From Chloroflexi bacterium UBA4730 (GTDB taxonomy: Bacteria > Chloroflexota > Limnocylindria > P2-11E): a stretch of DNA of 64,000 bases. A program made the position numbers and the translations under genes. The DNA lies in NCBI GenBank assembly GCA_002404155.1, contig DHJC01000038.1:6891-70890 (forward strand), written 5' to 3'. The notes under the pieces were generated by a model. It was not told where the DNA came from and did no database searches. It worked only from the letters and a program-made list of their open reading frames with translations. Positions 6,919 to 15,589 of the stretch are shown here, one piece after another; the first letter of the stretch is position 1, and every line of letters begins with the position of its first letter.

Positions 6919-7763
6919 CGCGTCACGAGTACACCCTCGTCGACGTCTTCACCGACAGGAAGTTCAGCGGCAATCAGCTCGCCGTCTTCGGCGACGGCCG
7001 CGGCATCTCGAGCGAGACGATGCAAGCCGTCGCGAAGGAGCTGCTCATCGCCGAGACGACCTTCGTCCTGCCGAAGGAGAAGGATGGCGATCACAAGGTC
7101 CGGATCTTCACGCCCGGTCGCGAGCTACCGTTCGCCGGCCACCCGACCATCGGCACGAGCTGGGTGCTGAGCGGCGGTCGGGATGGGACGCTGAAGCTCG
7201 AGTTGGGTGTCGGGACGATCGGCGTCACGGTGAAGGACCGCTTTGTCGAGATGGAGCAGCCGCTGCCGCAGTTCGGGGCGATCGTCGACGACCGCGGCGC
7301 CGTCGCGAGAGCGCTCTCGCTCGCCCTCGACGACGTCGTCGCGACCGCGCCGATCCAGCAGGTCTCGAGCGGCGTGCCGTTCACGTTCGTGCAGCTCCGC
7401 GATCTGGACGCGGTGCAGCGGATCCGGATGCAGCGCAGCCCGGTCAAGACGGCGCTCTACGCCTTCACCACGGAGACGGTCGAGCCCGGCTCGACGCTCC
7501 ATGCCCGCATGTTCGCGGGCGAAGCGCTCGGGATCGACGAAGACCCTGCGACCGGGAGCGCTCAGGGACCGCTTGCCGCGTATTGCGTGAAGTACGGGAT
7601 CTTGCCTGCGGCCGCCGAGGTCCGCATGCGGACTGAGCAAGGCTTCGAGTTCGGCCGCCGCAGCATCCTCGACACCCGGCTGTCGCTGCGTGGGTCCGAG
7701 ATCACGGCCGTCCACGCCGGCGGCAACGTCGTTGACGTCGGCGGCGGATGGATGGATCTGTGA
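6915..7763 (+). CDS. PhzF-family isomerase-like protein
   Basis: 282 residues with the PhzF signatures: VDVFTDRKFSGNQLAVF at the N-terminus, the putative acid/base Glu in IAETTFVLP, ELPFAGHPTIGTSWVL, and DEDPATGSAQGPLAAY. The family includes the phenazine enzyme PhzF and many small-molecule isomerases of unknown role. No other phenazine gene is nearby, so phenazine synthesis is unlikely. It lies between carA and carB with GTGA overlaps on both sides, so it is translated with the pyrimidine genes. Whether it repairs a side product of the pathway or is a passenger cannot be told from sequence. Confidence 0.85.
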   Translation: MTRHEYTLVDVFTDRKFSGNQLAVFGDGRGISSETMQAVAKELLIAETTFVLPKEKDGDHKVRIFTPGRELPFAGHPTIGTSWVLSGGRDGTLKLELGVGTIGVTVKDRFVEMEQPLPQFGAIVDDRGAVARALSLALDDVVATAPIQQVSSGVPFTFVQLRDLDAVQRIRMQRSPVKTALYAFTTETVEPGSTLHARMFAGEALGIDEDPATGSAQGPLAAYCVKYGILPAAAEVRMRTEQGFEFGRRSILDTRLSLRGSEITAVHAGGNVVDVGGGWMDL

Positions 7764-8038
7764 CCGCCGCTGGCTACAGTCGACTTCTGACGCCACGCGA
7801 CCTGGCGAGAGCGCTGCGCAGTTCTCGGGAGGCGCGCCGGAACTGGCGGTCGCTCACTCCGGGCGCGCGACGCATCGCGGCGCATTGGATCGATGGCGCG
7901 AAGAACGCTGACATCCGCGCCTGGCGGATCGCGGACGTGCTACGGCGAGCGGACCGGTACGCGCGCGGCGCCGGTCCTTTCTATCCCACCGAACAGGACC
8001 AGCGGCTGCTGTCGCGGCCGCGCCGGTCGTCGCGGTGA
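7760..8038 (+). CDS. small OmdA/YdeI-like C-terminal domain protein
   Basis: 92 residues from GTG 7760. The middle (RNWRSLTPGARRIAAHWIDGAKNADIRAWRIADVL) resembles the short helical domain found at the C-terminus of YdeI/OmdA 'bacteriocin-protection' proteins, with the typical motif SPxxRREYxxWIxxAKxxxTRxRRI in changed form. The biochemical role of that domain is not established. It overlaps phzF and carB by 4 nt each (GTGA), so it must be translated between the two carbamoyl-phosphate synthase subunits. Assignment rests on the helix pattern only. Confidence 0.6.
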   Translation: MTAAGYSRLLTPRDLARALRSSREARRNWRSLTPGARRIAAHWIDGAKNADIRAWRIADVLRRADRYARGAGPFYPTEQDQRLLSRPRRSSR

Positions 8039-11000
8039 GGGTCCTGATCATCGGCTCAGGCCCGATCCTCATCGGCCAGGCCGCCGAGTTCGACTACGCC
8101 GGCACGCAAGCCTGCCGTGCACTGCGCGAAGAGGGGATCGAGACGATCCTCGTGAACTCGAATCCGGCGACGATCATGACCGACCCCGGCGTCGCTGACG
8201 TCACCTACCTCGAGCCACTCACCGTCGAGGTCCTCGAGCGGATCATCGCGAAGGAGCGGCCCGACGGACTGCTGGCGACCCTCGGCGGGCAGACCGGGCT
8301 CAACCTCGCGGTCGCGCTCGCCGACGCGGGGGTCCTCGACACGTACGACGTGAAGCTGCTCGGCACGCCGCTCGACGCGATCAGGAAGGCTGAGGATCGC
8401 GAGGCGTTCAAGCAGCTGCTCCTCGAGATCGGCGAGCCGGTGCCCGAGTCGGTGAGCGCGCACACCGTCGACGAGGCGCTCGCCTTCGCCGAGCAGATCG
8501 GGTTCCCCGTCGTGATCCGGCCCGCGTACACGCTGGGCGGCACCGGCGGTGGATTCGCGAACGACGTCACGGAGCTGCGCGATCGGGCGCAGCGCGGCAT
8601 CAGCGCGTCACCGATCGGTCAGATCCTCGTCGAGCGCAGCCTGAGCGGGTGGAAAGAGCTCGAGTGGGAGGTGATGCGCGACGGTGCGGACACCTGCATC
8701 ACCGTCTGCAACATGGAGAACATCGATCCGATGGGCGTCCACACCGGCGACTCGATCGTCGTCGCGCCGTCGCAGACGATCACGGACAAGGAGTACCAGC
8801 AGCTCCGGAGCGCGGCGCTCAAGATCATTCGGGCCCTCGGCATCGAAGGCGGCTGCAACGTGCAATTCGCGGTGGATCCCGATCGCTCGCCGGATCCCGA
8901 GGCGCGTGGGGCCCCTGCCCCATCGGGCGCCCCTACCCCCGCGTACTACGTCATCGAGGTGAACCCGCGGGTTTCGCGCTCCTCCGCCCTCGCGTCGAAG
9001 GCGACGGGGTATCCGATCGCCCGCGTCGCTGCGAAGATCGCGATCGGCAAGCGCCTGTGGGAGATCCCGAACGCCGTCACGAAGAAGACGACCGCGGCGT
9101 TCGAGCCGGCCCTCGACTACGTCGTCGTGAAGATCCCGCGGTGGCCGTTCGACAAGTTCCGCGCGGCCGATCGTCGGCTCGGGACGCAGATGAAGGCGAC
9201 GGGCGAGGTCATGGCCATCGACCGCACCTTCGAAGCGGCATTCCTCAAGGCGCTGCGTTCGCTCGAGGTGAAGGGTCAGGGGCTGCTCACCGAAGCGCCG
9301 GCCTGGGTCGATCTCGGTGATCCGACCGCGTTCATCGCCCGGTACCTCGCCGCCGAGCCGACCGACGACCGGATGTGGCGCGTGCTCGCGGCGCTCCGCC
9401 GGGGGGCGACCATCGACGCGGTGCACGCCGCGACCCACATCGATCGCTGGTTCTTGCGGAAGCTCCGCGGGATCGTCCGCTTCGCGGAGGACGAGCTGCA
9501 GGGCAAGACGCCGAACCCGACGCTACTCAGACGCGCGAAGCGGATGGGCTTCTCCGACGAGGACATCGCGGCCCTCACCGGGGTGCTCGCGACCGACGTC
9601 CGGCGCCTGCGGCTGCAATGGGGGATCGTGCCGGTCTACAAGATGGTGGACACGTGCGCGGCCGAGTTCGAGGCCGTGACCCCGTACTTCTACTCGACGT
9701 ACGAGCAGGAGAACGAAGCCCTGCCGCTCGAGGGACCGAAGACCGTGATCCTCGGGTCGGGACCGATCCGCATCGGACAGGGGATCGAGTTCGATTGCTG
9801 CTGCGTCCAGAGCGCCATGGCCCTGACCGAGCGTGGCACGAAGCCGATCATGATCAACAGCAACCCGGAGACCGTGAGCACGGACTTCGACGCGTCGGCG
9901 CGTCTGTACTTCGAGCCGCTCGACGAAGAGTCCGTCGCGAGCGTGCTCGCGAATGAGGGCGGCGACGTCGCGGTGCTGGCGCAGTTCGGCGGGCAGACCG
10001 CGTTGAACCTCGCGCACCGGATCGCGGACATCGGCGGGCACATCAGCGGTACGAGCGCCGACGCCATCGGCCTGGCCGAGGATCGCCGCCGGTTCCACGA
10101 GTTCGCGACCGCGCTCGGGATCCCGCAGCCGCCGGGCGGGACGGCCGAGTCGCTGAGCGAAGCGCGCGTGATCGCAGACGACATCGGCTACCCGGTGCTC
10201 GTGCGTCCCTCATACGTTCTCGGCGGCCGCGGGATGGAGATCGCGTACGGTCCCGACGACCTGGATCGCTACTTCGCCTCGGCGCTCGAGGCGAGCTTCG
10301 GCCGCGTGCTCGTCGACAAGTACCTGCGCGGACGCGAGGTCGAGGTCGACGCGGTGAGTGATGGTGACGAGACGCTCGTCGCGGGGATCATGGAGCACAT
10401 CGAGCGCGCCGGGGTGCATTCCGGCGACTCCTTCGCGGTCTACCCCGCGCCGAACCTCAGCGCCGCGGAGCGCGACGAGATCGTGGAGCTCACGCGGAAG
10501 ATCGCGTCATCGCTCCCGGTCCGCGGGCTGCTGAACATCCAGTTCATCCTCAAATGGGGCTCGGCCGGGGCCGGCATAGCTGGGACCGGCCGCACGACGG
10601 ACGAGAAGCCCCTCGTGTACGTGATCGAGGTGAACCCGCGCGCGAGCCGCACCGTTCCGTTCCTGACGAAGGTCACCGGCGTCCCGCTCGTGAAGCTCGC
10701 CGTCGCCATCGGGGCCGGGAGCACGCTCGCGGCCGAAGGCTACACGCGGGCGGACGGTCTCTGGCCGTCGGGCGATCTCGTCGCGGTGAAGGCGCCGGTC
10801 TTCTCGATGGCGAAGCTGCTCGACGTGGACACGTACCTCGGTCCCGAGATGAAGAGCACCGGCGAGGTGATCGGCATCGATCGCACGTTCGCGCCGGCGC
10901 TGTGGAAGTCGCTCGTCGCCGCGGGCCTGGCCCCGATGCCGAGCGGGAAGGTGCTCATCACCGTCGCCGACAAGGACAAGGCCGAGGTCGTCTCGATCAT

Positions 11001-11352
11001 CGAGGGCTTCCACTGGCTCGGCTACGACCTCGTCGCGACGAGCGGCACGGCCGCGCTCATCCGGTCGCTTGGGATCGACGTGACCGAGGTGCCGAAGCTC
11101 GGCGACGGCGACGCGACGATCCTCCAGCTCATCCGCTCGGGTACCTGCGCGGCGGTCGTGAACACCCCGACCATGGGGAAGACCGTCGACCGCGATGGAT
11201 TTCTCATCCGCCGTGCGGCGGTCGAGGCGCGCGTGCCCTGCCTCACGTCCCTCGACACCGCGCTCGCCGTGGTCACCGCGTTGCGCGCGAGCGCGCAGCG
11301 CTACAACGTCGCGCCGCTCAGCGAGTACCGCAGCACGCCGGTCGTCGCGTGA
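8035..11352 (+). CDS. carB: carbamoyl-phosphate synthase large subunit
   Basis: 1105 residues against about 1070 in most bacteria. It makes carbamoyl phosphate from bicarbonate, ATP and ammonia. Two ATP-grasp halves are visible (GSGPILIGQAAEFDYAGTQA near residue 4 and GSGPIRIGQGIEFDCCCVQ near 577), each ending in YVIEVNPR, followed by the MGS-like allosteric domain (last 150 residues). Both halves carry an extra loop just before YVIEVNPR: about 20 residues in the first (Pro/Ala-rich, built from the repeat at 8908-8942) and about 18 in the second. The ATP and metal residues around the loops are intact. GTG 8035 overlaps the preceding stop. Confidence 0.96.
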   Translation: MRVLIIGSGPILIGQAAEFDYAGTQACRALREEGIETILVNSNPATIMTDPGVADVTYLEPLTVEVLERIIAKERPDGLLATLGGQTGLNLAVALADAGVLDTYDVKLLGTPLDAIRKAEDREAFKQLLLEIGEPVPESVSAHTVDEALAFAEQIGFPVVIRPAYTLGGTGGGFANDVTELRDRAQRGISASPIGQILVERSLSGWKELEWEVMRDGADTCITVCNMENIDPMGVHTGDSIVVAPSQTITDKEYQQLRSAALKIIRALGIEGGCNVQFAVDPDRSPDPEARGAPAPSGAPTPAYYVIEVNPRVSRSSALASKATGYPIARVAAKIAIGKRLWEIPNAVTKKTTAAFEPALDYVVVKIPRWPFDKFRAADRRLGTQMKATGEVMAIDRTFEAAFLKALRSLEVKGQGLLTEAPAWVDLGDPTAFIARYLAAEPTDDRMWRVLAALRRGATIDAVHAATHIDRWFLRKLRGIVRFAEDELQGKTPNPTLLRRAKRMGFSDEDIAALTGVLATDVRRLRLQWGIVPVYKMVDTCAAEFEAVTPYFYSTYEQENEALPLEGPKTVILGSGPIRIGQGIEFDCCCVQSAMALTERGTKPIMINSNPETVSTDFDASARLYFEPLDEESVASVLANEGGDVAVLAQFGGQTALNLAHRIADIGGHISGTSADAIGLAEDRRRFHEFATALGIPQPPGGTAESLSEARVIADDIGYPVLVRPSYVLGGRGMEIAYGPDDLDRYFASALEASFGRVLVDKYLRGREVEVDAVSDGDETLVAGIMEHIERAGVHSGDSFAVYPAPNLSAAERDEIVELTRKIASSLPVRGLLNIQFILKWGSAGAGIAGTGRTTDEKPLVYVIEVNPRASRTVPFLTKVTGVPLVKLAVAIGAGSTLAAEGYTRADGLWPSGDLVAVKAPVFSMAKLLDVDTYLGPEMKSTGEVIGIDRTFAPALWKSLVAAGLAPMPSGKVLITVADKDKAEVVSIIEGFHWLGYDLVATSGTAALIRSLGIDVTEVPKLGDGDATILQLIRSGTCAAVVNTPTMGKTVDRDGFLIRRAAVEARVPCLTSLDTALAVVTALRASAQRYNVAPLSEYRSTPVVA
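8908..8942 (-). repeat. GC-rich intragenic repeat, copy C (tandem, in carB)
   Basis: Read on the minus strand, it contains GGGGCAGGGGCCCC (8908-8921) and a second, altered unit (8925-8942, one insertion and one substitution relative to the 17-mer). It encodes GAPAPSGAPTP on the plus strand, inside an insertion that other CarB proteins lack. Confidence 0.5.
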
Positions 11353-11785
11353 CGACCAAGCGGACCGGCACGCCGTGGATGCCAGCCGACACGTACGGTA
11401 AGACCCTCACCGGCCTCTCGCTCAACCTCATCGTCCGGGATTCGCGAAGAGCCTGCCGTTCTATCGCGACGTGGTCGGCATGACGCTGCATTACTCGGAC
11501 GAGGACATGGCCGCGCTGCAGCTCGACGTCACGCAGATCGTCCTGCACGCCGATCACACGTACGGCAAGCAGCCGTGGGCCCCGCGTCTGCCCGAGGCCG
11601 GGAAGCGCGGCCTCGGCGCGGAGATCCGGATCCTCGGCATCGACCCTGATGCGGCGGAGCGGCGCGCGAGGGAGCGCGGCGCGACCGTGCTCCTTGCCGC
11701 GCGGGACTGGCCGCACGGCTGGCGCGACGTCGTCCTCGAGGATCCCGATGGGTACACCTTCGCGGTGGGGAGCGCGCTCCCGTGA
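11349..11785 (+). pseudogene. VOC (glyoxalase-fold) protein gene with one-base frameshift
   Basis: GTG 11349 overlaps the carB stop. The first 31 codons (…TLTGLSLNLIVRD, to about 11440) continue correctly only if one base is added: from 11441 the next frame reads FAKSLPFYRDVVGM…, the classic beginning of a vicinal-oxygen-chelate module, and runs to …VVLEDPDGYTFAVGS and TGA 11783-11785. The unshifted frame stops soon after (TGA 11481-11483). The join would be restored by a third T at GGGATTCG. Intact, the protein would be about 145 residues, of a fold used by glyoxalases, dioxygenases and resistance proteins. The 3' end still overlaps pyrK by GTGA, which suggests the gene was recently functional or that the base is a sequence error. 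Confidence 0.8.
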
Positions 11786-12612
11786 TCCTCGAGATGGGCC
11801 GGGTCCTCGCGCGCAGCGAGATCGGTGACCTCGGTATCGTGCTCAACATCGCGGCACCGAACATCGCCGCGCAGGCACGGCCGGGGCAGTTCGTGCACGT
11901 GCGGCCGGGCGTGCGATTCGACCCGCTCCTTCGGCGGCCGTACTCGTTCAATCGCATCGACCGCCAGGCCGGTGAGATCGAGCTCATCGTGAAGCCGTTC
12001 GGCCAAGGCGGGGACTGGATCGCGTCACGCCGGTCGGGCGATGACCTCGATCTGCTCGGACCGCTCGGCAGCGCCTTCGTCATCCGGCGCGCCACCCAGA
12101 ACCTCCTGTTGGTGGCGGGTGGCACGGGGATCGCCCCGATGCGCGTGTTGGCCGAGCACGAGTCGGCACGACGCAACGTGACGCTCGTCATGGGTGGCCG
12201 CTCGATCCAGTACCTCTGGCCGTCGCGGCTGCTCCCGCCGACGGTCGAATACGTGACGACGACCGACGACGGCTCGTTCGGCATCAAGGGCCGCGTGACC
12301 GACGCGCTGCGGCCGCTGCTCGCCTGGGCCGATCAGCTCTGCGCCTGCGGCCCGTGGCCGATGTTGGCGGCGCTCGGCCGCATGCGCGATGAGGCCGCAC
12401 GCGCGAGCGCGGTGTTCCCCGGACGGCAGGTGCTCCTGGACGCGGAGATCGCGGTCGAGCAGCACATGGGGTGCGCGATGGGCGTGTGCCGAGCGTGCGT
12501 CGTGGTGACCGAGAACGGGAACGCGCGGGTGTGCCGCGAGGGGCCGGTGTTCGGGCTCGGCGAGATGCGGTTCAGCGAGGGCGAGCCCGCCACCGTTGGG
12601 CTGAGCGCGTAG
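11782..12612 (+). CDS. pyrK: dihydroorotate dehydrogenase electron-transfer subunit
   Basis: 276 residues. PyrK carries FAD and a [2Fe-2S] cluster and moves electrons from PyrD to NAD+. The FAD motif RRPYSFN lies near residue 52, the NAD-binding VAGGTGIAPM near 112, and the cluster cysteines appear in MGCAMGVCRACVV with a fourth in ARVCREGP, the standard C-x4-C-x2-C-xn-C arrangement. It overlaps the VOC gene (GTGA) and abuts pyrD (TAGTG). The presence of PyrK identifies the adjacent PyrD as the NAD-linked class 1B enzyme. Confidence 0.94.
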   Translation: MILEMGRVLARSEIGDLGIVLNIAAPNIAAQARPGQFVHVRPGVRFDPLLRRPYSFNRIDRQAGEIELIVKPFGQGGDWIASRRSGDDLDLLGPLGSAFVIRRATQNLLLVAGGTGIAPMRVLAEHESARRNVTLVMGGRSIQYLWPSRLLPPTVEYVTTTDDGSFGIKGRVTDALRPLLAWADQLCACGPWPMLAALGRMRDEAARASAVFPGRQVLLDAEIAVEQHMGCAMGVCRACVVVTENGNARVCREGPVFGLGEMRFSEGEPATVGLSA

Positions 12613-13814
12613 TGCCCTGGCGCAGGCCGCGCAAGAAGGTGGACCGGCCGGTCAACGTGAGCCGCGCCATCGAGGAGACCCTCGAGGAGCTGAGCGCGGA
12701 TGAAGACGAGGACGACAGCGTCGAGCTCGCCGGTGTCGACGGGGCGTCGATCGTCGAGGCGGCGACCGGCGAGGCCGACACGGGCGGCCGCATGCCGTCG
12801 CCGCTCGCGGAGCAGCTCTCGCGCGTCGAGCTGAGCGACACGGCGGTCATCACGCCGGTCCGCTCCGCGGAGCGGACCGAGCACGGAGTCGATCTCGCGG
12901 TCGACGCCGCGCGCAGCCTGCGCCTCAAGAACCCGGTGCTCACGGCGTCGGGCACGTTCGGCCAGGGCGTCGAGTACGCCGAGCTCATCGACGTGTCGCG
13001 GCTCGGTGCGATCGTGAACAAGGGCACGACCGTGCTCGCTCGGCCCGGCAACGCGCAGTACCGGATCGCGGAGACGCCATCGGGGATCCTCAATTCGATC
13101 GGTCTCGAGAACCCGGGGGCCGCGGGAGTCGCGAAGAAGTACGCGAAGGCCTGGGCGCAGCTCGGCGTGCCGGTGATCGTGAACGTCGCCGGCTACAGCG
13201 TCGATGACTACGTCCGCGTCGTCAGCGAGTTCGCGGGCATCGCGAGCGTCGTCGCGTACGAGCTCAACATCTCGTGCCCGAACGTCAAGGGCGGGATGCT
13301 GTTCGGCTGCGATCCCGGCCTCGCCGCTGACGTCACCCGCGCGGTGAAGCAGGAGACGGATCTGCCGGTGATCGTGAAGCTCACGCCGAACGCCCCCGAC
13401 GTGGTCGCGGTCGCGCGCGCGGTCGAGGAGGCCGGCGCCGACGGCCTCACGGCGATCAACACCGTGCTCGGGATGCGCATCGATACGACGAAGCGCCGGC
13501 CGGTCCTCGGGACGGGCAGCGGTGGCCTGTCGGGTCCCGCGATCCGGCCGATCGCCGTGCACATCACCTATCAGGTCGCGCAGGCCGTTTCGATCCCGAT
13601 CATCGGTGCGGGCGGCGTCACGAACGCCGAGGACGCGCTCGAGTTCCTCATGGCCGGCGCGTCCGCGGTGCAAGTGGGGACGGCGACGTTCGCTGATCCG
13701 CTCGCGCCGCTGAAGGTGATCGAGGGCCTCGCCGCCTACGTGAAGATCCACGGACTTTCATCCATCCGCGACGTCATTGGCGTCGCCCTGCCGACGAGCC
13801 AGCAAGCGGAATAG
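12612..13814 (+). CDS. pyrD: dihydroorotate dehydrogenase class 1B with acidic N-terminal extension
   Basis: 400 residues from GTG 12612, about 95 more than usual. The C-terminal 305 residues are a normal class 1B enzyme: LTASGTFGQG, NKGTT, NSIGLENPG, the catalytic Cys222 in ELNISCPNVKGG, and IIGAGGV with the FMN phosphate loop GASAVQVGTA. The first 95 residues are not part of the family: a basic start (RRPRKK), then a Glu/Asp/Ala-rich, probably disordered stretch (EETLEELSADEDEDDS). No internal start with a clear SD is seen near the domain border, so the extension is probably translated. It ends the operon. Confidence 0.93.
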   Translation: MPWRRPRKKVDRPVNVSRAIEETLEELSADEDEDDSVELAGVDGASIVEAATGEADTGGRMPSPLAEQLSRVELSDTAVITPVRSAERTEHGVDLAVDAARSLRLKNPVLTASGTFGQGVEYAELIDVSRLGAIVNKGTTVLARPGNAQYRIAETPSGILNSIGLENPGAAGVAKKYAKAWAQLGVPVIVNVAGYSVDDYVRVVSEFAGIASVVAYELNISCPNVKGGMLFGCDPGLAADVTRAVKQETDLPVIVKLTPNAPDVVAVARAVEEAGADGLTAINTVLGMRIDTTKRRPVLGTGSGGLSGPAIRPIAVHITYQVAQAVSIPIIGAGGVTNAEDALEFLMAGASAVQVGTATFADPLAPLKVIEGLAAYVKIHGLSSIRDVIGVALPTSQQAE

Positions 13815-13825
13815 CGCTGGGCCGC

Positions 13826-13840
13826 CGCCACACTGTGGCG
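13826..13840. promoter_or_regulatory. perfect 7-bp inverted repeat before the lipoprotein gene
   Basis: CGCCACA-C-TGTGGCG ends exactly one base before the ATG at 13841. A one-base centre cannot form an RNA hairpin loop, so a dimeric DNA-binding protein site is more likely. No regulator can be named. Confidence 0.35.
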
Positions 13841-15088
13841 ATGTGCCGTCTTTCGATCGTGATCGCGCTCCTGCTCTCGTGCACCGCCACGCCAGTCACG
13901 GTGCCGTCGCCCTCGCCGACTGCCACGGCGAGCCCGATCCAGCTTCCCTCGGCCACCGCCTCGCCGTCGCCACGCCCGGACCTGACGATCGTGCCCGCCG
14001 GCGAGATCCGCGGCGATCACGCGCTCGTGCTGCAGGTGAGCCAGCAGCCCGGCGGGGTGACAGGAGCGATGCGGTTCTGGGACGTCCCGCTGGACGGTAC
14101 GGCGCCCAAGCAGCTCCTCTCGTACAACCAGGGTGAGAAGCTCCTCACTCAAGGGGACACCTTCGACTTCTCGCGCCAGCTCTCACCGGATGGGCGGCAG
14201 CTCGTTCTCGCGGACCCGGTCGACATGGCCGGGAGCGGCTTGCTCGTCGTCGATCTCAGTGCCGGCACGACCCGGCTCATCCGGACCACCGGCGGCGCCG
14301 ATCGGCCGGCGTGGCGTCCCGATGGGCGGCGGATCGCGTACCGCGGGTTCACCGTCGCCGGTCCGCTCCAGAAGGAGACCGGCATCTGGGTGGTCAGTGC
14401 CGCGGGGGGTACGCCGCAGCAGGTGGTGGCCGGAGCGCTCTCCGGTGGTGGCGCGACGTGGGTCTACGGGTGGACGGAGGATGGCGCGGGTCTCGCGATC
14501 GGTACCGGCGGTGCCGGCGTGTCGGACGTGAGTGTCGTCGACGTCGCGACCGGAACGCTCACTCGCATCGGCGGAGCTGCACACGGCGTGGCGATTCGGG
14601 CGAAGCGTCCGTCGGTCGCGATCGTCTTCGAGGACCAGCCGAGTGCCGCACCGCCGACCGGGATTGCCGGTGCGCCCAGTTCCGCCGCGCGCGTGGGCCA
14701 TCTCGAGGTGCGCGATACGACGTTCGCGGCGCCGCGGACCGTTGCTCGATATGGCGTGGAAGGCACGATGCTCTGGGACCCGCGATGGAATCCGAGCAGC
14801 AACGAGATCCTCATGTTCTGGATCTGCGGCGAGGGCGTACAGGAGCGGGACGAGCTGGTCGTCGTGGATGGCGTGACCGGAGCGCGCCGCGCGCTCGCGA
14901 CGTCGACCTGTGTGCGATCGGCCTCGTGGAACGCGGACGGCACGAAGATCCTGTACACCGGCGACCTGGAGACCGCTCGCCTCAGGAACGCCGATGGCTC
15001 GAACGACCACGTGCTGTTCCGGCCCGCGATGCCACCGGGCGCGTTCCAGCAAGCCGTCATCGCCGTGATCGCCTTCGTGCCGCGCTGA
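13841..15088 (+). CDS. secreted lipoprotein with TolB/WD40-like beta-propeller
   Basis: 415 residues from ATG 13841 (GTG 13835 two codons earlier is possible). The N-terminus has a short hydrophobic signal ending in LLLSC, a lipobox that would anchor it to the membrane outer face, then a Pro/Ser/Thr/Ala-rich linker. The body contains repeated blades with motifs such as SPDGRQLVLADP, RPDGRRIAYRG and NADGTKILYTG, typical of the PD40/TolB propeller used for protein-protein contact. It follows pyrD by 26 nt. A second, unrelated-looking lipoprotein propeller occurs at 37037-37990. No ligand can be inferred. Confidence 0.8.
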   Translation: MCRLSIVIALLLSCTATPVTVPSPSPTATASPIQLPSATASPSPRPDLTIVPAGEIRGDHALVLQVSQQPGGVTGAMRFWDVPLDGTAPKQLLSYNQGEKLLTQGDTFDFSRQLSPDGRQLVLADPVDMAGSGLLVVDLSAGTTRLIRTTGGADRPAWRPDGRRIAYRGFTVAGPLQKETGIWVVSAAGGTPQQVVAGALSGGGATWVYGWTEDGAGLAIGTGGAGVSDVSVVDVATGTLTRIGGAAHGVAIRAKRPSVAIVFEDQPSAAPPTGIAGAPSSAARVGHLEVRDTTFAAPRTVARYGVEGTMLWDPRWNPSSNEILMFWICGEGVQERDELVVVDGVTGARRALATSTCVRSASWNADGTKILYTGDLETARLRNADGSNDHVLFRPAMPPGAFQQAVIAVIAFVPR

Positions 15089-15092
15089 GCGC

Positions 15093-15098
15093 TACCGT
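15093..15098 (+). promoter_or_regulatory. leaderless-type -10 of the DUF427 gene
   Basis: TACCGT, 7 nt before ATG 15106. It fits the TANNNT pattern seen upstream of many genes here; no -35 is evident. Confidence 0.35.
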
Positions 15099-15105
15099 TC
15101 CCGCG

Positions 15106-15570
15106 ATGCCTGAATACGTTCGCGACTACCCACGACCACCACGTGTCGAGCCGGTCGAGAAGCGGGTCCGCATCGTGTTCAACGGCGAGACGATCGCCGA
15201 CACGACGCGCGCGCGGCGGGTGCTCGAGACGTTCGGCGCGCCCGTGTACTACCTCCCGCTCGCGGACATGCGTCCCGATGTGCTGACCGAGACCGCCCGG
15301 AACACGGTGTGTGAGTGGAAGGGCACCGCGTCCTATTACTCGATCCGGGTCGGTGAGCGTGCGGCCGAGAACGTGGGCTGGGCGTACCACGACCCGAAGC
15401 GCGGCTACGAGTCCATCCGCGACCACGTCGCCTTCTACTGCGCGCCGATGGACGCGTGCTTCGTCGGGGCCGAGAAGGCGCGGCCGCAGCCCGGTCGGTT
15501 CTACGGCGGGTGGATCACCGACGGCATCGTCGGCCCGTTCAAAGGAGAGCCGGGCACCGAGGGCTGGTGA
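15106..15570 (+). CDS. DUF427 domain protein
   Basis: 154 residues. DUF427 hallmarks are the early VRIVFNGETIADT, VLETFGAPVYYLPLADM, the central WKGTASYYSIRVG and the late RDHVAFYCAPMDACFVGAE. The domain is a compact beta fold found across bacteria and fungi with no agreed function. One full copy is present plus a short C-terminal tail rich in Gly. ATG 15106 is the only sensible start, 18 nt after the lipoprotein stop, with TACCGT placed for a leaderless message. Confidence 0.85.
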   Translation: MPEYVRDYPRPPRVEPVEKRVRIVFNGETIADTTRARRVLETFGAPVYYLPLADMRPDVLTETARNTVCEWKGTASYYSIRVGERAAENVGWAYHDPKRGYESIRDHVAFYCAPMDACFVGAEKARPQPGRFYGGWITDGIVGPFKGEPGTEGW

Positions 15571-15577
15571 CGAGCGC

Positions 15578-15583
15578 TAGGCT
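15578..15583 (+). promoter_or_regulatory. leaderless-type -10 of bioY
   Basis: TAGGCT, 6 nt before GTG 15590. No -35 is seen. Confidence 0.35.
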
Positions 15584-15589
15584 CGCTAA

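Noticed and set aside
6915..7763. Phenazine biosynthesis cluster
   Set aside because: Only a PhzF-family protein is present, with no other phz genes; the family is broad.
13826..13840. Terminator after pyrD
   Set aside because: The inverted repeat has a one-base centre, too small for an RNA loop; it was kept only as a possible DNA operator.
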